Shown here: in pieces, positions 24,876-32,689 of the stretch | How positions within the stretch are numbered: the stretch's first letter is position 1 | How the letters are laid out: the number at the start of each line of letters is the position of its first letter | From: CAZVWJ01 sp964631325 | GTDB lineage: Bacteria > T1Sed10-126 | Reading direction: 5' to 3' | Assembly: GCA_964631325.1 (NCBI GenBank) | Contig: CAZVWJ010000023.1 | Location: 1-36,801 of the forward strand | DNA length: 36,801 bases | Program-made: the position numbers and the translations under genes | The notes under the pieces: generated by a model | The model's database searches: none | What the model was told of the DNA's origin: nothing | The model's input: the letters and a program-made list of their open reading frames with translations, nothing else

Positions 24876-26826
24876 ATGGCAAACTAAAAGTGTAGAAGAT
24901 GGCAACTAAAAAGTGAGTACTGAAAAAGGGCTGATCCAGGGTGAAAAGCCCACCGGCAACATCCCGATGAAGGTCCTGTGAACAAGCAGAACCTCCATAT
25001 ATACTTTCCCTCTTAATCTATCACCATCAGGAGGGATGAAAGGATGTTACCGATGGAAGAAGTAGAGTGTATTAGATTTTTAAGGCAGAAGAAAGGTAAA
25101 TCTCTCAACGAGATTACCAATTTTTCAGGGCGCCACCGGGAGACCGTTGAAAAATACGCCGATTCCGGGGAATATCCTGGAAACAACAAGGAGGAAAAAC
25201 AGAAAAGACACCGGCCGAAGATAGGTGAATATGAACAGACCATCAAAGGCTGGATCAGAGAGGACTTAAGAGAGCTGGAAAAGGACCGGCGGACTGCCCG
25301 GAAAATGTATGATGATCTGGAAAAACTGGGCTATGAGGGATCAGAAAGGACGGTCAGGCACCGGGTCTCGAACTGGAAAAAAGAACTAATGGACGCAAAA
25401 GAAACCACACATATCCGTCTTGAACATGAGCCGGGTCCGGCGCAGGTCGATTTCTTCGAGGTTAAGGTGGTTGATCCAGACAGCGAATATAACTGCAGCA
25501 AGCGTTACCTTTTGCTGTTGTCGTTTCCCTACAGCAGCGCCGCAATGGGAATTGTTCTGCCGTCCAAAAACACGGAGTGTTTTCTCCACGGGTTAAGAGA
25601 ACTGTTTGAGATCATCGGTGGAGTCCCGCCGAAGCTGCTTTTTGACAACTTAACCCGGGCAGTCAAAGAGGTGCTGTTCAGGGACAAACGCAAGCTTACG
25701 GAAGCTTTCAAACGTTTCAAGTATGTGTACCGATTTGAGACTGAGTTTTGCAACACAAACGCGGGTAATGAGAAAGGGAGCGTGGAGAGCAAAGGAGGTT
25801 ATGTTCAGCGTAATTTTTTCACCCGCCCCCCTGTAATGGAGGATTCAGAGGAATTTAACGAAGAGTTTCAAGAAGCGCTATGGGAGGATATGGACAGAGA
25901 ACATTATGAGAAGGGAAAGAATGTCCGCGAGCTTTTTGAGGAGGATCGTGAGTCTCTGCTGAAGCTGCTGGTGGAGGGATATGAGGCGACCAGAACAGAG
26001 ACAGCCACGGTCAATAAAGCTGGAGAGATCCGTGTCGACGGCAAACGGATACACGTACCTTGGGCAAGTATGAAGCAACGTGTGCTGGTGAAAAAATACT
26101 GGGACCACCTGGAGGTATTTACCGAGAGCGGAGAAGATCGCCTGGGCGAGTGTCCGCGACCCTGCAACTTTGACGTTCAGAAAGTTGACCGGGCGGCAAC
26201 TCTGAAGCTCTTTTTGAACAAACCCCGGGCGATAGAGCAGGCACACTGTCTGAAGAGTCTGCCGAAAGAACTAAAGGAGTATGTTATTGAAAAGCCCCTC
26301 AGCGGCCGAAGAAAACGGATAGAGACGCTTGTTGAGCTGTTTGAGGCCGGGTACACGGTAAAAGAGATAGAGAGGGCCATAGACCAGGCCCGCACTTTCG
26401 GTCGATTGGACAAAGCAAGCGTAAGAAGTATCGCCGGGTATCAGAAGCAGTGGGAGAAGCCGGAGAGAGCCCCCGGATCAGACGAGGAATATACACCAGA
26501 AGAGTTGATAAATTACTCGCCTGGCCTGGACAAATACACGATGCTTGCGGGGCCGGGTAAAGATGAGTGGCCAGCTTAGAGAACACTGTAAGACGCTGAA
26601 GCCGGGCAACCTGGAGAAATTTGTTGAGGAGGTTGAATTTGAGAGCCGGCGTCAGTATCTGACGGAGATACTTGAGAGAGCGATCCAGCAGCGACGGGCC
26701 AACCGGGCCGGGAGGCTAATCAAGCGAGCCGGATTTCCAGCGGCAAAGACGCTGGGTGGGTATGATTTCAGTCCAATCAGTTTCCCGGAAGGGATAACTA
26801 AAACAGACTTGCGGGAGCTTGATTTT
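24876..26826 (+). mobile_element. IS21-family element, truncated inside istB
   Basis: The element has istA complete and istB cut short. Upstream of istA are two direct repeats of a transposase-site-like sequence (24876-24894, ATGGCAAACTAAAAGTGTA; 24899-24919, beginning ATGGCAACTAAAAAGTGAG). IS21 relatives carry such repeated sites near their ends. The right boundary is lost: istB similarity ends near 26826, where the minus-strand sulfotransferase begins. The exact left terminus was not resolved, and no target duplication was identified. Without IstB the element should be immobile. Confidence 0.75.
25044..26579 (+). CDS. istA: IS21-family transposase IstA
   Basis: The 511-residue transposase has an N-terminal helix-turn-helix (about 15-45, SLNEITNFSGRHRETVEKY) and an RNase-H-like DDE core. 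The likely triad is D136 (QVDFFEV), D201 (LLFDNLTRAV) and E248 (KGSVESKGGYV). The coding frame is intact. The ATG 25044 start follows AGGAGGGATGAAAGG. istB begins at 26563, overlapping the istA end by 17 bases, which is the usual istAB layout. It could only act with an IstB partner supplied from elsewhere. Confidence 0.92.
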   Translation: MLPMEEVECIRFLRQKKGKSLNEITNFSGRHRETVEKYADSGEYPGNNKEEKQKRHRPKIGEYEQTIKGWIREDLRELEKDRRTARKMYDDLEKLGYEGSERTVRHRVSNWKKELMDAKETTHIRLEHEPGPAQVDFFEVKVVDPDSEYNCSKRYLLLLSFPYSSAAMGIVLPSKNTECFLHGLRELFEIIGGVPPKLLFDNLTRAVKEVLFRDKRKLTEAFKRFKYVYRFETEFCNTNAGNEKGSVESKGGYVQRNFFTRPPVMEDSEEFNEEFQEALWEDMDREHYEKGKNVRELFEEDRESLLKLLVEGYEATRTETATVNKAGEIRVDGKRIHVPWASMKQRVLVKKYWDHLEVFTESGEDRLGECPRPCNFDVQKVDRAATLKLFLNKPRAIEQAHCLKSLPKELKEYVIEKPLSGRRKRIETLVELFEAGYTVKEIERAIDQARTFGRLDKASVRSIAGYQKQWEKPERAPGSDEEYTPEELINYSPGLDKYTMLAGPGKDEWPA

Positions 26827-26844
26827 ACGCTAATCGAGCTTTAG
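26563..26844 (+). pseudogene. istB: IstB N-terminal fragment
   Basis: The 93-residue frame matches the N-terminal helical part of IstB: LREHCKTLKPGNLEKFVEEV, then RRANRAGRLIKRAGFPAAKT, and LGGYDFSPISFPEGITKTDL. A full IstB is about 250 residues, with an AAA+ Walker A site right after this region. Here similarity ends after LRELDF at about 26826 and the frame stops at 26844. The last bases overlap the 3' end of the minus-strand sulfotransferase gene. ATP-binding and all downstream parts are missing, so this is a remnant. Confidence 0.85.
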
Positions 26845-27747
26845 GGTATACGAAAATTTACTCAGAATTTTTGAGAATTTTTGATTAAGTTTTTGTATGG
26901 TTTTATCAGAAAGTTTTTCTTGGTAATCACCTGGTTTTCCCTTTCGATTGTGTGCAGTGGGATCCTCTTTTTTATCTCGTTTAGATATAGCCTCCTTAAA
27001 TATTGAATCTCTTAAATCATCATTGGGGTCAATTTCAATATAAACCATCAAATCCTCAAAACAATTTTTGAAGTCTGAAACCATCTTCTCAAATTTTGTT
27101 ATATAAACATTATTATGATCTTTTAATAGCCCATTTAAATACGCATCATAACTCTCTTTTAATTTATCACTTCTCTCAAGAACGTACCTATCGATTGAAG
27201 TATCTTTGGCCAATTGACGTTCATTAAGAAATTCCTCTCTTTTGTCACTTTTTTGGGGGGGAACACCATGCGAGATAGCTTTTGAATAATAGCGTGAAAC
27301 TAGAATATCTCTCGGATCGCGTATCATGAGGAGAACTTTAAATTGTTCAAAATCAGGTATATTTTTAGGATATCCCCCGAATGCTGAATATAAATATCCT
27401 TTTGGATGAAAGATTTCCGAATACCGATCAACAGAATCTAAATGATCCAAATAGGGATATTCTGAACTGAAGGCCATTTCATTCCACTTCACGTGTACCA
27501 TACCATTTTGCTCACAAACTCTTTTTAACACACTTTTGACAAACTGTGTGGCAGATCTGTTCAAACTCATATGAATAATACTCTTATGATCACTTTTCGA
27601 AACTTCTTCGCCTTTTAGCAATTTTAATTCAGTTTCCCATCGCTTTTGAAATACGAATTCTTTTATATAAGTATTTTTCAACAGAGTTTTATTAATCAAA
27701 TGATCTATCTTCGACCAGAGCCAGAAATTGTTAAATTCAAAAGTCAT
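26830..27747 (-). CDS. Sulfotransferase 6 (paralogue of the gene at 19406)
   Basis: The 305-residue minus-strand protein has the 5'-PSB-like loop IIHMSLNRSATQFVKSVL and the 3'-PB segment VLLMIRDPRDILVSRYYS. It is a diverged paralogue of the product of 19406-20266; both share GYLYSAF/GYYYGPF, RDPRD and PGDYQEKLSDKTIQKLNQ. Start ATG at 27747 on the minus strand, preceded by GGAGACGG. Its final codons overlap the truncated istB end, so the IS21 deletion breakpoint lies at or very near the gene's 3' end. A few C-terminal residues may be of IS origin. The fold core looks complete. Confidence 0.83.
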   Translation of the reverse strand: MTFEFNNFWLWSKIDHLINKTLLKNTYIKEFVFQKRWETELKLLKGEEVSKSDHKSIIHMSLNRSATQFVKSVLKRVCEQNGMVHVKWNEMAFSSEYPYLDHLDSVDRYSEIFHPKGYLYSAFGGYPKNIPDFEQFKVLLMIRDPRDILVSRYYSKAISHGVPPQKSDKREEFLNERQLAKDTSIDRYVLERSDKLKESYDAYLNGLLKDHNNVYITKFEKMVSDFKNCFEDLMVYIEIDPNDDLRDSIFKEAISKRDKKEDPTAHNRKGKPGDYQEKLSDKTIQKLNQKFSKILSKFSYTLKLD

Positions 27748-27873
27748 AATCCGTCTCCCAGATTAGTGTTTAGAATAATTTATTGATTACTTTTAGCTCC
27801 ATTAAAATCCTGCTAAAAGATAATTAAAATTCTCCTCCAGACCACCGATTGGAACGGAATGGAGGTGAATTTA

Positions 27874-28038
27874 ATGAATAATTCTTTACTTGATTTCGTC
27901 TGTAACGCTTTAAAAGTAACTCAGAATAACCTGAATCCTTACTCACATAAATACTCTAACTCGATTAATTCACGACGGTCGTGTTGTCGTGAATTAATCG
28001 GGTTAGTCATTATCACCTCCCAGTTGAGTCTCCTGTAG
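27874..28038 (+). pseudogene. Possible transposase N-terminal remnant
   Basis: ATG 27874 has an excellent GGAGGTGA at 27861-27868. The first residues, MNNSLLDFVCNALKVTQNN followed by LNPYSHKYS, resemble the start of IS5-like DDE transposases from memory, but no database search was possible. The similarity would end near 27955, where the frame runs into the hairpin and the antisense istB fragment. The remaining residues up to the stop at 28036-28038 are then meaningless. Truncated remnant or chance are both possible. Confidence 0.4.
27956..28006. repeat. 21-bp inverted repeat (strong hairpin)
   Basis: The arms 27956-27976 and 27986-28006 pair over 21 positions with a single T-G wobble and a 9-base loop. 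The core CGATTAATTCACGAC / GTCGTGAATTAATCG is perfect. The right arm contains the stop codon of the minus-strand istB remnant. No T-run follows it, so a classical terminator is not shown. An IS end or a read-through block are possible. Confidence 0.7.
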
Positions 28039-28117
28039 CCCTTTCAACCGATAGCTTTCCCCCTTCACATTGAACAGATGAACGTGATGAAGAAGGCGGT
28101 CCAGAATTGCCCGAAGC
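28003..28117 (-). pseudogene. istB: IstB C-terminal remnant, opposite orientation
   Basis: Read on the minus strand, the frame gives RAILDRLLHHVHLFNVKGES, then YRLKGLQETQLGGDND and a stop (28003-28005). AILDRLLHH followed by GESYRL is the signature C-terminus of IstB proteins. Only about 37 codons remain and an in-frame stop precedes them. It lies about 1.2 kb from the istB N-terminal fragment and is inverted relative to it. It may come from the same IS21 copy after inversion and deletion, or from another copy. Confidence 0.8.
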
Positions 28118-28123
28118 TAATAG

Positions 28124-29143
28124 TTAAATTTCAGATGGGGATGTAGAAATTCTTTCGGGTAAATGAGAGTAACGTTGAAATCCAGTTGCTTCCGGCTGTG
28201 CTAAAATATCTTCACGATTTTGTTGGTACCATTTAATTGTCTCCTTTAGACCTTCATCAAAATTAGTAGTGGCTTCAAAATCAAAGTATTTTTTGGCTCG
28301 ACTGGTATCCAGGCAACGTCGTGGTTGACCGTCAGGTTTTGAGTCATCCCAGACAATTTCCCCCTCAAAACCAATTATTTCGTTGATTTTATGGGCGAGT
28401 TCTTTTATCGTAATCTCAAATCCCGCCCCCAGGTTAACCGGTTTACTCTGGTCGTAATTCTTAGTAGCTAATACAATTCCTTCGGCGGCGTCTTTTACGA
28501 AGAGGAACTCCCGGCTTGGACTACCCGTGCCCCAGAGAGTAACTGAGGGTTCTTCGGTGCGTTTTGCCTCAGAAAATTTTCTGATCAGGGCGGGAATAAC
28601 GTGGGAGGATTGAAGATCAAAGTTGTCCCGGGGGCCATAAAGATTCACCGGGAGGAGAAAAATTGAATTAAAATCATACTGCTCTCTGTAGGCCCGGGAT
28701 TGAACGAGCATCATTTTTTTGGCCATACCATAGGGAGCATTAGTTTCCTCAGGATAACCGTCCCACAAATTTTTCTCCTTGAACGGAATGGGCGTAAATT
28801 TGGGATAAGCGCAGATGGTGCCGATGGCCACAAATTTATTCAAGTCATATTGGCGGCCGTATTCCATCAGGTGAGCCCCCATCATCAGGTTATCGTAGAA
28901 AAATTTTCCGGGGTTATCCTTGTTGGCTCCGATTCCTCCCACAATAGCGGCCAGGTGAATGACAATCGTCGGTTGAAAATCTTCGTACATTTGTTTCACG
29001 GCGATCTCTTCCGTCAGGTCATAGTCATTGCTACGCGGAACGTAGATTTCTTCGGCTCCTTCTTCAAGCAGCGTTTCACAGAGAAAAGAGCCCAGGAAAC
29101 CCGTTCCCCCGGTTATTACGAGTTTTTGTTTCGATAAATTCAT
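28124..29143 (-). CDS. fcl: GDP-L-fucose synthase (GDP-4-keto-6-deoxymannose 3,5-epimerase/4-reductase)
   Basis: It converts the Gmd product to GDP-L-fucose using NADPH. The 339-residue SDR has TGGTGFLG (11-18), IGTICAYPKF with T109 and C111, and the catalytic Y138/K142 (YGMAKK). NLYGPRDNFD, ESSHV-like QSSHVIPALI, and the segment from LWGTGSPSREFLF are typical of the family. Start ATG at 29143 is preceded by GAGGAGAATT on the minus strand. It is divergent from gmd, with only 95 bases between the start codons, so shared regulation is likely. The C-terminal tail of about 20 residues extends beyond the usual end. Confidence 0.92.
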   Translation of the reverse strand: MNLSKQKLVITGGTGFLGSFLCETLLEEGAEEIYVPRSNDYDLTEEIAVKQMYEDFQPTIVIHLAAIVGGIGANKDNPGKFFYDNLMMGAHLMEYGRQYDLNKFVAIGTICAYPKFTPIPFKEKNLWDGYPEETNAPYGMAKKMMLVQSRAYREQYDFNSIFLLPVNLYGPRDNFDLQSSHVIPALIRKFSEAKRTEEPSVTLWGTGSPSREFLFVKDAAEGIVLATKNYDQSKPVNLGAGFEITIKELAHKINEIIGFEGEIVWDDSKPDGQPRRCLDTSRAKKYFDFEATTNFDEGLKETIKWYQQNREDILAQPEATGFQRYSHLPERISTSPSEI

Positions 29144-29197
29144 TGATAATTCTCCTCAGCAAGTGATTAATTTTTCAAAGGCATAATGATACAATAC

Positions 29198-29219
29198 CTT
29201 GTTTTTACTTACAAACAAG
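29198..29219. promoter_or_regulatory. Palindrome between divergent fcl and gmd
   Basis: CTTGTTT (29198-29204) and AAACAAG (29213-29219) form a 7-bp inverted repeat with an 8-base gap. A -10-like TACAAT lies just upstream on the plus strand (29190-29195), so the palindrome sits where an operator could act. No clear -35 was found, so this stays tentative. Confidence 0.3.
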
Positions 29220-29238
29220 CTACAGAGGATGATTAACA

Positions 29239-30267
29239 ATGAAAAAAGCTTTCATCACCGGAATTACCGGCCAGGATGGCTCATACTTGGCGGAATTATT
29301 GCTTGATAAGGGATATGAAGTCCATGGAGTAATTAGACGGGCTTCAACTTTTAACACCGGCCGAATTGACCATATATACCAAGATCCTCATGTAAAAGAT
29401 CAAACTTTGTTCCTTCATTACGGAGATATGGTTGATGCCTCCAATCTCAGCCGGCTGGTTGAAGATATCGAGCCGGATGAAATCTATAACCTGGCTGCTC
29501 AGTCTAATGTAGCTGTATCTTTTGAGCAACCGGAATATACGGCAGACGTTGATGGCTTAGGGACCTTGCGACTGCTCGATTCCATACGAGAAGCCCGGGT
29601 TGATACCCGTATTTACCAGGCCTCCACCAGCGAACTGTACGGTAAGGTTCACGAAGTGCCCCAGGATGAGGAAACCCCTTTCCACCCCCGCAGTCCTTAT
29701 GGGTGTGCTAAACTTTATGCTTATTGGATCACCAAAAATTACCGGGAAGCCTACGACATGTTTGCCTGTAATGGTATCCTGTTCAACCACGAATCTCCCC
29801 GGAGGGGAAAAAGGTTTGTAACCCGTAAAATCACCCGGGCGGTCGCCCGAATAAAAGGCGGAGAGCAGGAAAAGCTTTACCTGGGAAATCTGGATGCCAA
29901 ACGGGATTGGGGTTATGCTCCTGAGTACGTGAAGGCTATGTGGCTGGTGCTTCAGCAGGACGAACCGGATGACTACGTAATAGCCACCGGAGAAACTCAT
30001 TCCGTTCGTGAATTTGCCACCCTGGCTTTCCAACAGGCGGACTATGATCTCGTCTGGGAAGGGGAAGGAACTGAAGAAGAAGGGATTGATAAAGAGACCG
30101 GGAATGTATTAGTTGAAGTGGATCCGGCCTATTATCGACCGGCGGAAGTAGATTTGTTGGTCGGTAATTCAGATAAAGCTAAAGAGAAGTTAGAATGGGA
30201 GCCAGAAATTACGTTTAATAAGTTAGTAAAAATTATGGTTCAGGCTGAATTAGAGCAAATAAATTGA
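29239..30267 (+). CDS. gmd: GDP-mannose 4,6-dehydratase
   Basis: It converts GDP-D-mannose to GDP-4-keto-6-deoxy-D-mannose, the substrate for Fcl. The 342-residue SDR has the NADP-binding GITGQDGS (8-15) and catalytic T130/E132 (STSELYG) with Y154/K158 (YGCAK). GILFNHESPRRGKRFVTRKI and LGNLDAKRDWGYAPEYVKAM are hallmark Gmd segments. ATG 29239 follows AGAGGATGA. Its higher G+C matches fcl and the epimerase gene at 13300 rather than the A+T-rich transferase genes after it. Confidence 0.95.
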   Translation: MKKAFITGITGQDGSYLAELLLDKGYEVHGVIRRASTFNTGRIDHIYQDPHVKDQTLFLHYGDMVDASNLSRLVEDIEPDEIYNLAAQSNVAVSFEQPEYTADVDGLGTLRLLDSIREARVDTRIYQASTSELYGKVHEVPQDEETPFHPRSPYGCAKLYAYWITKNYREAYDMFACNGILFNHESPRRGKRFVTRKITRAVARIKGGEQEKLYLGNLDAKRDWGYAPEYVKAMWLVLQQDEPDDYVIATGETHSVREFATLAFQQADYDLVWEGEGTEEEGIDKETGNVLVEVDPAYYRPAEVDLLVGNSDKAKEKLEWEPEITFNKLVKIMVQAELEQIN

Positions 30268-30455
30268 CCAGTATCTGCAGAAATCCGGGAAGGAGTAATT
30301 GTAACTGTTGTTGCAATAAAGTTTGCATTCTTTATAGAATTTAAAAGAGCGATTCCGTCGTAGTCGATCCCTCGTTTGAGACAATAGGTAAATTCAGCAG
30401 AGATGGAAATTATTTAAACTAGATTAGTTTACATATTTAGTGGAGAGATTATTGA

Positions 30456-31244
30456 ATGGATAAAGTTTCGATTGTAACGATTTCCTATAATTCCGCAGAG
30501 GAAATTGAAGGGACTATAAAAAGCGTAATTAGGCAAGATTATGACAATCTTGAATATATTATTGTGGATGGGGAATCGGATGATGGTACACGAGAGATAA
30601 TAAAATCTTACGAAGCTGAAATTGATAAATGGATTTCCGAATCGGATCAGGGGATCTACGACGCGATGAATAGGGGGATAGATTTAGCGACCGGAAAATG
30701 GATAATTTTTATGAATTGTGGGGATCGCTTTCACAATCCGGAAGTTTTACGCGAAGTTCCCTTTGATAGTAGTAATGACTTTGAAGTTCTTTACGGTAAA
30801 TACTTAAGATTTGATGAGGACATAGATTATAAAGACGTCGGCGGCGAATCAGTTAAATTTCCAGAAGATTTTTATGGTTGTAATCCAATTTGTCACCAGG
30901 CAATGTTTTATAAAACAGAATTGTTAAAGAGGGAAAAATTTGATACTGAATTTACGGTCTTAGCGGATTATGAACTTTCCCTCCGGCTTTTGAGTCAGGG
31001 GTATGATTTTAAGTTTGTTGATAATTTAATATGTGAGTTTGATATTACCGGGGGGTTTGCTTCTTGTAACTATAAATTTGGGCGTGCAAAAGAGTATTTG
31101 AAACTTCATAAATTATATTTCACTCAATTTGTTTATTTACGTCAATTATTGAAAACCCCCTTTATATTTCTAAAATCAAAAATTTTGGAATTAATTTCTG
31201 GAACTGAACTATACAAAAAGTATAGAAGGTTAAAATACAAATAA
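30456..31244 (+). CDS. GT2-family glycosyltransferase
   Basis: The 262-residue GT-A enzyme begins VSIVTISYNSAEEIEGTI. YIIVDGESDDGT contains the first acidic nucleotide site, ESDQGIYDAMNRGI is typical of the WcaA-like subgroup, and IFMNCGD supplies the DxD-equivalent acidic site. The 188 bases before it carry no recognised feature. ATG 30456 has GGAGAG upstream. It heads a plus-strand run of five assembly and decoration genes. Confidence 0.88.
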   Translation: MDKVSIVTISYNSAEEIEGTIKSVIRQDYDNLEYIIVDGESDDGTREIIKSYEAEIDKWISESDQGIYDAMNRGIDLATGKWIIFMNCGDRFHNPEVLREVPFDSSNDFEVLYGKYLRFDEDIDYKDVGGESVKFPEDFYGCNPICHQAMFYKTELLKREKFDTEFTVLADYELSLRLLSQGYDFKFVDNLICEFDITGGFASCNYKFGRAKEYLKLHKLYFTQFVYLRQLLKTPFIFLKSKILELISGTELYKKYRRLKYK

Positions 31245-31282
31245 GTTTTCTTTATAAATAGTTGAGTTGATAGGTAATTGCT

Positions 31283-32689
31283 ATGATTGAAAAAAATAAA
31301 ATAAGTAATGAATATCCGTTTTCGTTTAAAGGGAGTAAATTAGTGGTTTCTTTTCGTTCGATTTACAGTTTGGCTTTTTATCTTTTGTGTATTTCTTTTC
31401 CTCTTACCGACTTTTTGAATGCATTTTACCAGGGATTTTTTTCAGGCGTACAGGCTGGGGATTTTACCCCTGGTTTAATCATTCGAGGTGGAATTTTTGC
31501 TTTATTTTGTTTCTTTTTAGTTAAGCAAATATTAGAGAATAAATTTACGAGAATCCAGTTTTTTTTGTTGCTTGGATTATTTTTTTTTGGAGCGATATGG
31601 CTGTTACAGGTGCTATTATTAACTGGATATGAATTTGTAAATATGTACGATTTATCTAAGTTATTATTTCCTTACGCTATTTTTATAGTAATCGTGAATT
31701 GGAGGCGATACAATGTAGTTCGCTGTCGGGAATTATTCGCAGGTATAGAATATGCCGGTTGGTTATATAATTTTAACGTCATTGGTTCTTTCTTATTAGA
31801 GTACGGTAGTAGAAGTTATTCTGGCTCTTCAAGTGGTTATATGGGGCTTATAATTGCAAAAAATTCTTTTTCTTTGTTACTGATTTTGTTCCTGTGTTAT
31901 GGGATACATCAATTAATTATTTCACAAAATTATTTACGTAATTGCTGCTTTGTTATAATCACTATAATTTCAATGCTCATAGTCCAAACCAGGGCTTCAC
32001 TTTTGGGGATTATTGCCGTTCCAGTTTTATACGGGATTTTTTGGTTAATATATAGATTGGAGTTGAAGAGATTAATTTTAAGGATACCGAAATATAGGTT
32101 TTTATTTATTATCTTGCTAGGTTGCTTTGCTTTAATAACTTTTGGTATATATTTAAATTATGTACCGGCTTCTAGAACAATTACTAAATTAACTAATATG
32201 GTGAAATTTCGTATCTTTTTTGAGCGGGAAACTTTTACTTTAGTAAAGTTGAGAAACCAGCTCCGCTTACGGGGTCCATTAATTAGAGCTGCTCAAAAAG
32301 TATGGTATAATTATAATAATTTACAAAAAGCAATAGGTGCTGGAAAAGTAAGAGCAGAAAGTTTGGTGGCATGGCAATTGCCTTCGTGGGCTGGCGAAAG
32401 AGAAGGAGTTGAAGTGGGGCATTTTGATTTAGTACTAAAATATGGATTAATCGGAAGCATAATATATCTTTTTTTAGTTTTGTCAATTTTGTTTAAAGGT
32501 CTAAATAATTATATTTTTAAGAAAGCTAACACCTCTATACTATTAATTACAGTAAGTACTTTACTATTTGCACATAGTATTTTAGCGGGCCATTTGTTAT
32601 GGACTCCCTGGTTAACATTCTTTTGGGTTTTGATTTGTTCTGTTTCATTTAATTCATCCGATGTAAGCAAACTTAGATGTAATGGGTAA
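31283..32689 (+). CDS. Wzy/O-antigen ligase-like membrane protein
   Basis: The 468-residue protein is strongly hydrophobic with about ten predicted membrane segments by eye, such as FLLLGLFFFGAIWLLQVLLL, ILLILFLCYGIHQLII and FLFIILLGCFALITFGIYL. A short QTRASLLGI segment at the end of a hydrophobic stretch resembles the Wzy_C/WaaL pattern. A long soluble loop (about 300-375) precedes the last helices. It would polymerise or ligate the oligosaccharide on the outer face of the membrane. Function is inferred from topology and context, since sequence conservation in this family is poor. The stop overlaps the next start by 8 bases. Confidence 0.75.
   Translation: MIEKNKISNEYPFSFKGSKLVVSFRSIYSLAFYLLCISFPLTDFLNAFYQGFFSGVQAGDFTPGLIIRGGIFALFCFFLVKQILENKFTRIQFFLLLGLFFFGAIWLLQVLLLTGYEFVNMYDLSKLLFPYAIFIVIVNWRRYNVVRCRELFAGIEYAGWLYNFNVIGSFLLEYGSRSYSGSSSGYMGLIIAKNSFSLLLILFLCYGIHQLIISQNYLRNCCFVIITIISMLIVQTRASLLGIIAVPVLYGIFWLIYRLELKRLILRIPKYRFLFIILLGCFALITFGIYLNYVPASRTITKLTNMVKFRIFFERETFTLVKLRNQLRLRGPLIRAAQKVWYNYNNLQKAIGAGKVRAESLVAWQLPSWAGEREGVEVGHFDLVLKYGLIGSIIYLFLVLSILFKGLNNYIFKKANTSILLITVSTLLFAHSILAGHLLWTPWLTFFWVLICSVSFNSSDVSKLRCNG

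Larger units (their letters stand above)
27748..28123. other. Gene-free interval full of IS remnants
   Basis: This 376-base interval holds no intact gene. It contains an apparent transposase N-terminus on the plus strand (from 27874), a long hairpin (27956-28006) and an istB C-terminal remnant on the minus strand (28003-28117). It separates two minus-strand genes, fcl and the sulfotransferase, which may once have been adjacent in an operon. Confidence 0.65.

Noticed and set aside
25386..26586. Several minus-strand open frames inside istA
   Set aside because: They lie opposite an intact transposase with clear motifs and lack ribosome sites or recognisable domains.
29557..30033. Long minus-strand open frame inside gmd
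   Set aside because: It is a shadow of the strongly conserved gmd frame and shows no family features.
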